A stretch of 64,000 nucleotides of DNA from positions 5,184,501 through 5,248,500 of the forward strand of contig NZ_CP140155.1 in assembly GCF_034479375.1 (NCBI RefSeq), read 5' to 3'. Both the position numbers and the translations under genes were made by a program. This document shows positions 20,602 to 28,961 of this stretch, one piece after another. The number at the start of each line of letters is the position of its first letter. The first letter of the stretch is position 1. The notes beneath the pieces were generated by a model. It did no database searches. It was not told the origin of the DNA and saw only the letters and a program-made list of their open reading frames with translations. The DNA comes from Rhodopseudomonas palustris. GTDB taxonomy: Bacteria > Pseudomonadota > Alphaproteobacteria > Rhizobiales > Xanthobacteraceae.

Positions 20602-20906
20602 CCGGTTCCGATCTGATCGGGATGATGATCCTCGCCGCCGGCCTGTTTGCGATCGGGCTGTTCGGCGTGCTGGCCCGGCGCGGCATCCTGTTTCAGCTCG
20701 TCGCGCTGGAAGTCGCCTTGAGCGGCCCGGCGCTCGCCTTCGTCGCCGCCGGCGCATATCACGCCGATCCGCAGGGGCAAGGCATGTTCATTCTGGTGCT
20801 GACGCTCGCGGCCGCGGAGGTCGCGGTCGGGCTCGCGCTGTTCCTGCGCATCCGCCGCACCTCCGGCACCGATGACAGCGACATCATCAGCGGGATGAAG
20901 GGATGA
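20598..20906 (+). CDS. nuoK: NADH-quinone oxidoreductase subunit K
   Basis: An MrpC-like membrane subunit of 102 residues with three helices. The two conserved glutamates that take part in proton transfer lie in the second and third helices (VALEVALSG and LAAAEVAVGLAL). It overlaps nuoJ and nuoL by ATGA. Confidence 0.94.
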   Translation: MTGSDLIGMMILAAGLFAIGLFGVLARRGILFQLVALEVALSGPALAFVAAGAYHADPQGQGMFILVLTLAAAEVAVGLALFLRIRRTSGTDDSDIISGMKG

Positions 20907-22975
20907 GCATGGCGTCCTTGCTTCCCTTCGTCCCGGTCCCGGCGCTGATCGGCTTCGTGGTGCTGTCGCTGCTGCCGGTGACGCTGTCGCGTACGGTGGT
21001 GATCGCGATCGGCGTCGGCGCCGCGGTGCTGCCGGCGATTCTGTTCGCGCCGGTCGCGCTGTCGTGCCTCGACGGCGCCTGCGTCGCCGGCGCGGTGGTG
21101 CCGATCCTGTCGATCGACGCCGGCGTGTTCGTCGCCCAGATCGCGATGTCGCTCGATCCGCTCAGCATGGTCACCGGCGGCACCGTCGCTTTGGTCGCGG
21201 CCTTGGTGCTGATCTATTCCGGCGCCTACATGGCCTCGGAGCCGCTGCCGGATCTGCGCCGTTTCTTTGCGGTGATGAACCTGTTCCTCGCCGGCATGCT
21301 GGCGGTGGTGTTCGCCGCCGATGTGATCCTGCTGTTTCTCGGCTGGGAAACCATCGGCCTGTGCAGCTTCATGCTGATCGCGTTCTACACCAAACTGCCG
21401 AAGGCGGTGTCGGCCGGGCGCAAGGCGCTGATCACCACGCGCATCGCCGACAGCATGCTGCTCGCCGGCCTGATGATGCTGTTCCTGTCGGCCGGCACCA
21501 CGCGGCTCGACGGGATGCTGGCGGCGGTGCCCGCGATGGACCCGTGGCGGCTGGCGCCGATCGCCGGCCTGATCGCGCTCGGCGCGCTCGGCAAATCGGC
21601 GCAATTTCCGTTTCACACATGGTTGCCGAGCGCGATGGCCGGCCCGACGCCGGTGTCGGCGCTGCTGCATTCCGCCACCATGGTGGCGGCCGGCGTGATC
21701 CTGCTGGCGCGGCTCGCGCCGCTGTTCGCCGCAGCCCCCGAAATCTCCGCGATGGTGGCGATGCTCGGCATCCTCACCGCGGCGGGCGGAGCCCTGATCG
21801 CGGTGATCCAGACCGATATCAAGAAGCTGCTCGCGTTCTCGACCATGAGTCAGATCGGCTTCATGGTGCTGGCGCTCGGGCTCGGCGCGCCGGCGGTGGC
21901 GCTGGCGCATTTCGCCATCCATGCCGCGTTCAAGTCGCTGCTGTTCCTCAGCGCCGGCGTGATGAGCCATGCCTCCGGCGGTTCGACGGCGATCGAGGCG
22001 CTGCGCGGCGCGCGCTATCGCCAGCCCTGGGCGTTCTGGAGCTTTGCGATCGGCGCCGCCTCGCTCGCCGGCCTGCCGGTCATCACGGCCGGCTGGTATT
22101 CCAAGGAAGCGGTGCTCGCCGCGGTGTGGAGCAGCGGGCCGTGGGGTGTGCCGCTGTGGCTGCTGGCTGCCGCGGCCGCGATGCTGACCGCCGCCTACGC
22201 CTTCCGGGTGGTTTTCGTCGCCGGCAGTCAGTCCGCCGACCTCGCCGCGCCGCCCTGGGGCGGCGCCGCGGTGATGGTGCCGCTCGTCGTGCTGACCGCG
22301 GTCGCGGTGATCGGCGGTCTGTCGGTCGGCACGCTGATCGGCTTCGCCGGTGGCACGGAGGACCATCTCCCGCTGCTGCCGACGCTGCTCGGTGCCGCCG
22401 CTCCGCTGCTCGGCGTGGTGCTGGCGCGGCAACTCGTCCGGCATCCACGCGAGCTGGAGCGCGTCGCGCACCGGCTGCGCCATGTCCGCGCTTTCCGGAT
22501 CGAGATCCTGTATTATTACTACTTCGTCCGGCGTTTCCGGCATCTCGCCACGGTGCTCGGCAACGCCGATGGCACCGAAGCGGTCGCGCAGGCGGCGGCG
22601 CTGCGCCGGGAAGGCGTTGACGTGCCGGGACTGATGGCGGACGATCCGCTCGGCCGCACATTCGGGAAAGAAGCGGCCCAGCCTGATTTCATATCGCGTG
22701 CGACCGACGGGCAGACGCCGGTGGTGCGTCTCGTCGCCGGAGATCCGGTCGGCCGGGTCTTGATCATCGTCGCGCGCGTGTTCGTCGGCAGTTTCGTCGC
22801 GCGGTTCAGTCCCGATCGGATCGATCGGGCGTGGATGGGATTCGCAGGCGGCTTCGGTCATGCCTGGGCGCAGGCGCGGCGGATGCAGACCGGCCGCGTC
22901 CGCGATCACTCGCTCTGGATCGCGCTCGGCTGCGCGGCGCTTCTACTTTATGCTTGGGGGACGTCATGGCGCTGA
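20903..22975 (+). CDS. nuoL: NADH-quinone oxidoreductase subunit L
   Basis: The distal antiporter-like proton-pumping subunit. Visible are WETIGLCSFMLI (conserved Glu on helix 5), GKSAQFPFHTWLPSAMAGPTP-like core at about residues 230-250 with the conserved Lys, and SHASGGST. At 690 residues it is longer than E. coli NuoL (613). The extra length lies in a hydrophilic stretch (about residues 510-660) before the last helix, where the lateral helix HL is expected. It overlaps nuoK by ATGA and nuoM by 10 bases. Confidence 0.94.
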   Translation: MSMASLLPFVPVPALIGFVVLSLLPVTLSRTVVIAIGVGAAVLPAILFAPVALSCLDGACVAGAVVPILSIDAGVFVAQIAMSLDPLSMVTGGTVALVAALVLIYSGAYMASEPLPDLRRFFAVMNLFLAGMLAVVFAADVILLFLGWETIGLCSFMLIAFYTKLPKAVSAGRKALITTRIADSMLLAGLMMLFLSAGTTRLDGMLAAVPAMDPWRLAPIAGLIALGALGKSAQFPFHTWLPSAMAGPTPVSALLHSATMVAAGVILLARLAPLFAAAPEISAMVAMLGILTAAGGALIAVIQTDIKKLLAFSTMSQIGFMVLALGLGAPAVALAHFAIHAAFKSLLFLSAGVMSHASGGSTAIEALRGARYRQPWAFWSFAIGAASLAGLPVITAGWYSKEAVLAAVWSSGPWGVPLWLLAAAAAMLTAAYAFRVVFVAGSQSADLAAPPWGGAAVMVPLVVLTAVAVIGGLSVGTLIGFAGGTEDHLPLLPTLLGAAAPLLGVVLARQLVRHPRELERVAHRLRHVRAFRIEILYYYYFVRRFRHLATVLGNADGTEAVAQAAALRREGVDVPGLMADDPLGRTFGKEAAQPDFISRATDGQTPVVRLVAGDPVGRVLIIVARVFVGSFVARFSPDRIDRAWMGFAGGFGHAWAQARRMQTGRVRDHSLWIALGCAALLLYAWGTSWR

Positions 22976-24411
22976 TTGCGCTCATTCTGCTGCCGGCCAT
23001 CGGCGGCTTCGTCGCATTCTTCATCGCGGGACGCGGCGAGCGCGAACGCTGGGTCACGATCGTGACCTTCACGCTGATGCTGGTGCTGCTGACTGCGATC
23101 GTCGCCGGCGCGCCGGAAGGCCGCTGGTACGCGAAGGTCTCGTATCCGTGGGTGCCGTCGTTTGGCATCTCGCTCGAATTCGCGATGGACGGATTGTCGG
23201 CGGCGCTGATCGCGATCTCGGCCGGGCTCGGCATCATCTCGGTGATGGCGTCGTGGTCGGAGATCCGCACCCAGTCGGGGCTGTTTCATGCCTGCTTGTG
23301 CTGGACCGTGGCGGCGACCATCGGCGTCTTCCTGTCCTTCGATCTGCTGATCTTCGCGTTCTTCTGGGAAGCGATGCTGGTGCCGGCGTTCATGCTGATC
23401 GCGGTGTGGGGCCATGGCGATCGCGAAGGCGCGGCGCTGAAATTCCTGGTCTTCAACGCGGTCGCGGGCTTCGGCCTGCTGGCGGCGTCGTTCGCGCTGG
23501 CGGCGATGGCCGATCACATGACCTTCAACGCATTCGAACTCGCGGAGATGAAGCTCGGCACCCCGGTGCAGGTCTGGATGCTGCTCGGCTTCTCGCTCGC
23601 CTTCCTGGTCAAGCTGTCGGTGCCGCCGTTCCATGCCTGGCTGCCCGAGGCGCACACGCTGGCGCCGACTGCGGGCTCGATTCTGCTCGCCGGCGTGCTG
23701 CTGAAGACCGGCGCCTACGGCCTGTTTCGGTTCGCGCCGATGCTGTTTCCGCAGGGGCTCGAAGCGGTCGCGCCCTACGGCATCGCGCTCGGCGCTGCCG
23801 GCGCGCTGTATGGCGGGTTGGTCGCCTGCGGCCAGAACGACGCCAAGCGGCTGGTCGCCTACACCTCGATCGCGCATATGTCGATCGTGCTGATGGGCAT
23901 CGCCGCGGGCGTGCATTACGCGGTCGCCGGCGCCGCGGTCGAGATGATCGCGCATTCGTTTTCCGCCTCCGCGCTGTTCCTGCTGATCGGCGCGCTGTAC
24001 GAGCGCACCCACACCCGCGACCTGCGCCAGCTCGGCGGCCTGCAGCAGATCGCGCCGCGCTTCGCCGCCGCCTTCGCGCTGTTCTGCTCGGCGCTGCTGG
24101 CGCTGCCGGGCACGGCGAATTTCGTCGGCGAGGCGCTGGTGGTGGTCGGCATCTTCCAGGTCAATTGGGTGTTCGCGCTGCTGGCGCTGTCGACGCTGGT
24201 GGTCTCGGTGATCTACGCGACGCGGCTGTTGAAGGGGCTGGTGTTCGGTCAGCCGCGCCTCGACGCGCCGGTCGCCGACCTGACCTGGCGCGAGTATGCG
24301 CCGGTGCTGGCGATGAGCATCGCCACGCTGGTGATCGGCCTGTATCCGCAGAGCCTGCTGGCGCTGCTCGAGCCGGCGATCAAGGCCGCTCTGGTGCTGC
24401 CGCAGCCATGA
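22966..24411 (+). CDS. nuoM: NADH-quinone oxidoreductase subunit M
   Basis: The second antiporter-like subunit, 481 residues and about 14 helices. Motifs are FFWEAMLVPAFMLI with the proton-channel Glu, KLSVPPFHAWLPEAHTLAPT with the conserved Lys/His, and YTSIAHMSIVLMG. The ATG at 22966 lies inside the end of nuoL, the only junction of the operon that is not a four-base overlap. It overlaps nuoN by ATGA. Confidence 0.95.
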   Translation: MALIALILLPAIGGFVAFFIAGRGERERWVTIVTFTLMLVLLTAIVAGAPEGRWYAKVSYPWVPSFGISLEFAMDGLSAALIAISAGLGIISVMASWSEIRTQSGLFHACLCWTVAATIGVFLSFDLLIFAFFWEAMLVPAFMLIAVWGHGDREGAALKFLVFNAVAGFGLLAASFALAAMADHMTFNAFELAEMKLGTPVQVWMLLGFSLAFLVKLSVPPFHAWLPEAHTLAPTAGSILLAGVLLKTGAYGLFRFAPMLFPQGLEAVAPYGIALGAAGALYGGLVACGQNDAKRLVAYTSIAHMSIVLMGIAAGVHYAVAGAAVEMIAHSFSASALFLLIGALYERTHTRDLRQLGGLQQIAPRFAAAFALFCSALLALPGTANFVGEALVVVGIFQVNWVFALLALSTLVVSVIYATRLLKGLVFGQPRLDAPVADLTWREYAPVLAMSIATLVIGLYPQSLLALLEPAIKAALVLPQP

Positions 24412-25769
24412 CCGCAGCCCAGTTCGCCGCGCTCTCGCCGCTTGTGGCGCTGGCACTCGCCGCGATCGCGGCGATGATGCTGGTGCCGCTGGCGCGCATC
24501 GAAGCTGCGCAGGCGGCGGCCGGTGCGGGCCTGCTGGCCGCCGTGGGACTTGTGCTGCTGCGCGTCGGCGCACCGGCAGCTCCGCTCGGTGCGTTGTTCA
24601 CCGACGACGGCATGGCGCGGTTCGGAATCGCCTATGCCTGTCTCGCTTCGCTCGGTGCGCTGGTGTTTCTGCGCACCGGCCACCCGGCGAAGGAAGCGCC
24701 GTCGCTGCTGGTGCTGGTCGCGCTCGGCGCGGCGACGCTGGCGGGGGCCGGGCATGCGGCGACGCTGTTTCTCGGCATCGAGATCGTCAGCCTGTCGCTG
24801 ATCGCGCTGTTCGCATTCCGGCTGTCGCGGCAGGGGCTGGAGGCGGCCTACAAATTTCTGGTGATGAGCGGGCTCGCCTCGGCGGCGCTGCTGCTCGGCA
24901 CAGCCCTGATCTATGCCGAGACCGGGGCGCTCGATTTCGCCGGTTGGACCGGGCACGGAGTCCTGGCCGCGCTGGGCACCGCGCTGCTGCTCGCAGGCCT
25001 CGCGTTCAAATTTTCGCTGACGCCGTTCCACATGTGGACGCCGGACGCGTTCGAAGCCTCGCCCGCGAGCGCCGCTGCCCTGGCCGGTGTGGTGTCGAAA
25101 GCCGCGGTGGCGATCGTGCTGCTGCGGCTGTTTCTCACCGCGGATCTGCCGGAGCCGGTGTGGAGTTCGGGCCTCGCCGCGCTCGGCGCCGCCTCGGTGG
25201 TGGTCGGCAATCTGCTGGCGCTGCGTCAGCCGCAACTGCCGCGGATGCTCGGCTATTCGACCATCGCGCATTCCGGCTATATCGCGTTGATTTTGGCCTC
25301 GGGCGCGCCGCGCGCGGCTGAGGCGGTGCTGTTCTATCTCGGCGTCTACGCGCCGGCGATGCTGGGCGCGCTGTGCGTCTCGGCGGCGCTCGGCCGCGCC
25401 CCGACGCTGCCTGATCTGCATGGGCTGATGAAGCGGCGGCCGCTGGAGGCGATCGCGCTGTCGCTGTCGCTGCTGTCGCTGGCGGGCTTGCCGGCCGCGG
25501 GCGGCTTCATTGGCAAGCTGTATCTGCTGCACGTGCTGGTCGATAGCGGGTTGTGGACGCTGCTGGCGATCACCGTCGCCGGCGCGTCGCTCGGCTTCTT
25601 CTACTACGCCAGGTTCTTCACCGCGCCGTTCTTCGGCCATTTGCACGAAGAGGCCGAGCCGTTGCCGCGGCTCGACCAGGGACTGATCGCGGTGTGCGTG
25701 GTGCTGATCGTGCTGTTCGGCACAGCGCCGGCGGTGCTAATTGATGTGGTGAGGCTCGCCCTGCCTTAA
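24408..25769 (+). CDS. nuoN: NADH-quinone oxidoreductase subunit N
   Basis: The third antiporter-like subunit, 453 residues. Core motifs are FLGIEIVSLSLIALFAF with the conserved Glu, YKFLVMSGLASA, KFSLTPFHMWTPDAFEASP and GYSTIAHSGYIAL. Its stop ends the nuo operon, immediately followed by an inverted-repeat element that could serve as terminator. Confidence 0.95.
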   Translation: MTAAQFAALSPLVALALAAIAAMMLVPLARIEAAQAAAGAGLLAAVGLVLLRVGAPAAPLGALFTDDGMARFGIAYACLASLGALVFLRTGHPAKEAPSLLVLVALGAATLAGAGHAATLFLGIEIVSLSLIALFAFRLSRQGLEAAYKFLVMSGLASAALLLGTALIYAETGALDFAGWTGHGVLAALGTALLLAGLAFKFSLTPFHMWTPDAFEASPASAAALAGVVSKAAVAIVLLRLFLTADLPEPVWSSGLAALGAASVVVGNLLALRQPQLPRMLGYSTIAHSGYIALILASGAPRAAEAVLFYLGVYAPAMLGALCVSAALGRAPTLPDLHGLMKRRPLEAIALSLSLLSLAGLPAAGGFIGKLYLLHVLVDSGLWTLLAITVAGASLGFFYYARFFTAPFFGHLHEEAEPLPRLDQGLIAVCVVLIVLFGTAPAVLIDVVRLALP

Positions 25770-25892
25770 CCTCTCCCGCTTGCGGGAGAGGTCGGATCGC
25801 GCAGCGATCCGGGTGAGGGCACTCCGCTCCATGCTTGCTGAGTGAGTGTTTGTATCGCCCTCACCCCAACCCTCTCCCGCAAGCGGGAGAGG
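25770..25892. repeat. Paired CCTCTCCC hairpins after the nuo operon
   Basis: Two copies of the hairpin CCTCTCCCGC/GCGGGAGAGG (25770-25792 and 25871-25891) flank inverted segments with GGGTGAGGGC and GCCCTCACCC, so the region can form small hairpins or one long stem. It lies in the convergent gap between nuoN and metY and shares its core motif with 1332-1356. Confidence 0.75.
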
Positions 25893-25936
25893 GAGCGCGC
25901 TGTGCTTGGGGAGAGGGAGCGTATATTAGTCCAAAC

Positions 25937-27244
25937 TTACGCCGCCTTGGCGAGGCGTCCCGCGGCGAGGCCGCGCTCCAGATCGACAATGATGTCGTCG
26001 ATGTGTTCGAGGCCGACCGACAGCCGGACATAGCCGTCCGACACGCCGGTCGCGAGTTGGTCCTCGACGGAAAGCTGCGAGTGCGTGGTCGTCGCCGGAT
26101 GGATCGCGAGGCTGCGCGCGTCGCCGATATTGGCGACGTGATACAACAACTGCAGCGCATCGATGAACTTGCGCCCGGCGTCGAGGCCGCCGGCGAGTTC
26201 GAAGCCGACCAGGCCGCCGAACTTGCCCTTCAGATACTTGTCGGCGCGCTCTCGCGCGACGCCGGTCTGCTTCGACGGGTGGATCACCTTGGTGACCTCC
26301 GGCCGCTTCTCGAGATAGTCGGCGATGGCCTGGGCGTTCTGCACATGGCGTTCAATTCGCAGCGGCAGCGTTTCGAGGCCCTGGAGGATCTGGAAGGCGT
26401 TGAACGGCGAGAACGCCGAGCCGATGTCGCGCAGCAGCGTGGTGCGGGCCTTGATGATGTAGGCGACCGGGCCGATCGGCTTCACCGCCTCGACCCAGAC
26501 CGCGCCGTGATAGCTCGGGTCGGGCGTGTTGAGGGCCGGCTGGCGCTGCGGGAATGTCTCCCAGTCGAAATTGCCACCGTCGACGATCAGGCCGCCGATC
26601 GAGGTGCCGTGGCCGCCGAGATATTTGGTCGCCGAATAGACCACGATCGCGGCGCCGTGTTCGAGCGGCTTCACCAGCAAGGGCGCGGCGGTGTTGTCGA
26701 CGATCAGCGGAATGCCGTGCTTGCGGCCGATCGCGGCCACTTCGGCGATCGGAAACACCGCGAGCTTCGGGTTCGGTAGCGTCTCGGCGTAGTAGGCACG
26801 AGTGCGGTCGTCGGTGGCGCGCTCGAAGGCTTGCGGATCGGCCGGATCGACGAAGCGGACCTCGATGCCCTGGTCCTTCAGCGTGTTGGCGAACAGATTC
26901 CAGGTGCCGCCATAGAGATCGGTCGAGCTGACGACGTTGTCGCCGACGCGAGCGAGGTTCTGGATCGCGAAAGCCGAAGCCGCCTGGCCCGACGCCACTG
27001 CGAGTGCCGCGACGCCGCCTTCCAGGGCCGCGACGCGCTTCTCCAGCACGTCGGTCGTTGGGTTGCCGATCCGGGTGTAGATGTTGCCGAGTTCCTTCAG
27101 CGCGAACAGGTTGGCCGCGTGCTCGGTGTTGTTGAATTGATAGGACGTCGTCTGAAAGATCGGCACTGCGACCGAACCGGTCGATGGATCGGCGCGCCAG
27201 CCCGCGTGCAGCGCGAGGGTTTCAGGGTGAAGCTTTTCGGTCAT
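25937..27244 (-). CDS. metY: O-acetylhomoserine sulfhydrylase / aminocarboxypropyltransferase
   Basis: A PLP enzyme that makes homocysteine (or methionine) from O-acetylhomoserine and sulfide (or methanethiol). The 435-residue protein has the Cys/Met-metabolism fold, the PLP lysine K207 in VVYSATKYLGGHG, the YTRIGNPTTDVLEKR tetramer motif and the TTSYQF N-terminal segment. The start MTEKLHPETLALHAGW at 27244 has AAGGA about 9 bases upstream. The leader (27245 to about 27360) has a possible hairpin that pairs CCTTTC with GAAGG and would cover the ribosome site. Alphaproteobacterial metY leaders often contain a SAM-II riboswitch, but I could not identify its conserved core here. Confidence 0.93.
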   Translation of the reverse strand: MTEKLHPETLALHAGWRADPSTGSVAVPIFQTTSYQFNNTEHAANLFALKELGNIYTRIGNPTTDVLEKRVAALEGGVAALAVASGQAASAFAIQNLARVGDNVVSSTDLYGGTWNLFANTLKDQGIEVRFVDPADPQAFERATDDRTRAYYAETLPNPKLAVFPIAEVAAIGRKHGIPLIVDNTAAPLLVKPLEHGAAIVVYSATKYLGGHGTSIGGLIVDGGNFDWETFPQRQPALNTPDPSYHGAVWVEAVKPIGPVAYIIKARTTLLRDIGSAFSPFNAFQILQGLETLPLRIERHVQNAQAIADYLEKRPEVTKVIHPSKQTGVARERADKYLKGKFGGLVGFELAGGLDAGRKFIDALQLLYHVANIGDARSLAIHPATTTHSQLSVEDQLATGVSDGYVRLSVGLEHIDDIIVDLERGLAAGRLAKAA

Positions 27245-27593
27245 GACGGAATCCTTCGACAAATTTGAAAGGCGAAACCGTCGTGGCGTCGGGTCTGCAT
27301 CGGGTCGACGCTGAGGTTCGCCGGGACGTCCATCAGGTCGGGGCCGTCGTCCCAAGTCAATTCACTTCCTGAAATAAAAATCTATGAATCGGAAATATTG
27401 CGGCTATGACGCGTTCGTTCTTTAGTTCGATGGCTCTTTAAGAGAAAATTCTTTCGCGAATCTGGGCGCGCGCTCCTGCGCCGTCGCGTCCTTGTCGCAA
27501 CAAAAAGGCCGCCATTTCTGGCGGCCAATTCTGGAGAGATGCATGAGGCCGGATACGATGGCGAGGCTTGCCATCGCTTCTGCGTGGAAGCGA
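27245..27593. other. Intergenic region between metY and fixK2
   Basis: It holds the metY leader and promoter region (a TTGACT -35-like element occurs on the minus strand near 27352-27357) and the fixK2 terminator (27502-27526). No additional gene is seen. Confidence 0.55.
27502..27526 (-). terminator. Rho-independent terminator of fixK2
   Basis: On the minus strand, an 8-bp perfect stem GGCCGCCA/TGGCGGCC with a 4-base loop is followed by TTTTTG. It lies 67 bases past the fixK2 stop. Confidence 0.88.
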
Positions 27594-28283
27594 TCAGGCG
27601 TCGAGGTTGCGGAGCTGCTGGCGGTTGCGCAGCTCGATCTGGCGGGCGCCGGAGAAGCCGAGGATGCCCTGGCTCTGCAGTTGCGACAGCGCACGCGACA
27701 CGGTCTCGAGGGTGAGGCCGAGATAGTCGCCGATATCGCGGCGGCACATCGGCAGCGCCATCATGCCGGCGACGGCGAGGCGGCGGTCCATTTCCAGCAG
27801 GAAGTTGGCGACGCGCTCCATCGCATTCTTGCGGCCGAGCAGCAGCATGTGATCTTCGGCGTGGCGCAGCTCGCCAGCGGTCATCGACCACAGGCCGCGG
27901 GCGACGTGAACGTCGGTGGCGGCAGCCTGTTCGAGGCTGCGGCGCTTCAACAGGCGAACGGTGGTGTCGACGATGGCTTCCGCGGTGAGGCGATGGGTCG
28001 GTCCCGACTCCAGCCCGAACACGTCACCGGGGAGATAGAAGGCGCCGATCTGACGGCGGCCGTCGGAGAGCAGCTTGTAGCTGCGGACCGCGCCCGACAC
28101 GACCTGGTAGACGTATTCCGACGGCTCGTCCTCGCCGTAGATTTCCTCTTCCTTCTTGTAGGAAAACTCGGAGGCGATCAGGCCGGCGTGGCCGGTGCTT
28201 GCAAAGAACTGATCAGCCGGGGAGCAGGAAGGGTCAACCGGAGCCTTGGCGACGGTCGGGGCCCTGAGCGACTGGTTCAGCAT
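27594..28283 (-). CDS. fixK2: Crp/Fnr-family regulator FixK2
   Basis: Activates microoxic genes (high-affinity oxidases, photosynthesis or denitrification functions) in Bradyrhizobiaceae. The 229-residue protein has a cyclic-nucleotide-binding-like domain (about 35-150) and a winged helix (about 178-212) with LTLETVSRALSQL, where the E-x2-SR pattern reads TTGA half-sites. It lacks the N-terminal cysteine cluster of FNR, as expected for FixK, so it does not sense oxygen through an iron-sulfur cluster. C180 in LPMCRRDIGDYLGL corresponds to the redox-sensitive Cys183 of B. japonicum FixK2. Its position behind fixLJ and a receiver gene supports FixJ control; a candidate FixJ site is listed at 28377-28388. 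Confidence 0.93.
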   Translation of the reverse strand: MLNQSLRAPTVAKAPVDPSCSPADQFFASTGHAGLIASEFSYKKEEEIYGEDEPSEYVYQVVSGAVRSYKLLSDGRRQIGAFYLPGDVFGLESGPTHRLTAEAIVDTTVRLLKRRSLEQAAATDVHVARGLWSMTAGELRHAEDHMLLLGRKNAMERVANFLLEMDRRLAVAGMMALPMCRRDIGDYLGLTLETVSRALSQLQSQGILGFSGARQIELRNRQQLRNLDA

Positions 28284-28376
28284 CTTGCCATCTCCTATCG
28301 GGGTATCGGGATCGGATGGCGTGGTTGTATTGAAGATTCCGGCGGCCAGGTATTTCGCCCCATATCTTAAGGGGGT

Positions 28377-28388
28377 CTACCTAAGTAG
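28377..28388 (-). promoter_or_regulatory. Candidate FixJ-binding palindrome upstream of fixK2
   Basis: CTACCTAAGTAG is a near-perfect dyad about 95 bases upstream of the fixK2 start, and its TAAGTA core resembles reported FixJ sites. The match is short, so the call relies on position and on the known FixJ to fixK2 link. Confidence 0.45.
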
Positions 28389-28479
28389 AATTACGGAGGA
28401 AGGTATCGATCTCCGCGCTTGCGGGAGAAAAAGTCATAAAAATCAATGTGCGGTCGCACGGCGAACGGCGATGTGCGCC

Positions 28480-28872
28480 TCAGGCGGTCGCGTCGCTGCC
28501 CAGCAGGGCGCCGCGGATGTGGAAGACCAGGCTGTCTTCCAGATGCGGCTTCAGCACCACATGCTGCACGCCGACGGCGGCGGCACGGGTGGAAATGCTC
28601 TCGTCCGGATAGCCGGTGATCATCACCACAGGGGTCGAAATCTTGCGGTCACGCAACTTTTGGGCGAGGTCGATGCCGTTCATGCCTGGCATCTTGTAGT
28701 CCACGACGATGCAGTCGGCGCGACCTTCGTCGAGCGCGTCGAGCAACGCCGGGCCGCTGCGAAAAGTGCGAACCTCGAAGCCGTCGGTTTCCAGCAGGAA
28801 CCGCAGCGATCCGAGCACGCCCTGATCGTCGTCAACGACATAGACAACAGATTTTGAGGGCGTGGTGGTCAT
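28480..28872 (-). CDS. Single-domain response regulator (receiver only) of the fix cluster
   Basis: A 130-residue CheY-like receiver without an output domain. It has the acidic pocket (VVDDD, residues 12-16), phospho-acceptor D58 in CIVVDYKMPG, T86 in VMITG and K108 in VLKPH. It lies between fixJ and fixK2, where B. japonicum has the equivalent gene bll2758, so it may modulate FixL or act as a phosphate sink (inference). A near-consensus FixK box lies 76-89 bases upstream, suggesting feedback from FixK2. Confidence 0.88.
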   Translation of the reverse strand: MTTTPSKSVVYVVDDDQGVLGSLRFLLETDGFEVRTFRSGPALLDALDEGRADCIVVDYKMPGMNGIDLAQKLRDRKISTPVVMITGYPDESISTRAAAVGVQHVVLKPHLEDSLVFHIRGALLGSDATA

Positions 28873-28947
28873 CAGCTCGTCCCACGCACCTGACCTGACT
28901 GCAATTCTTTCATGCAGGGGAGAATAGTTGCTGGCGTGCGAGGCAGG

Positions 28948-28961
28948 TTGATCTGCCTCAA
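28948..28961 (-). promoter_or_regulatory. Near-consensus FixK box upstream of the receiver gene
   Basis: TTGATCTGCCTCAA differs at one position from TTGAY-N4-RTCAA. It overlaps the fixJ stop codon, and a class II start would fall about 40 bases before the receiver start at 28872. Confidence 0.55.

Noticed and set aside
20759..22909. A 716-codon open frame antisense to nuoL
   Set aside because: Its translation is His/Arg/Gln-rich without domains, and it mirrors a fully recognisable nuoL; such long antisense frames are expected in GC-rich coding DNA. The same holds for 5831-7501, 9225-11096 and 60583-62946.
27245..27360. SAM-II riboswitch before metY
   Set aside because: Expected by family, but I could not find the conserved pseudoknot core; an Infernal search with the SAM-II model would decide.
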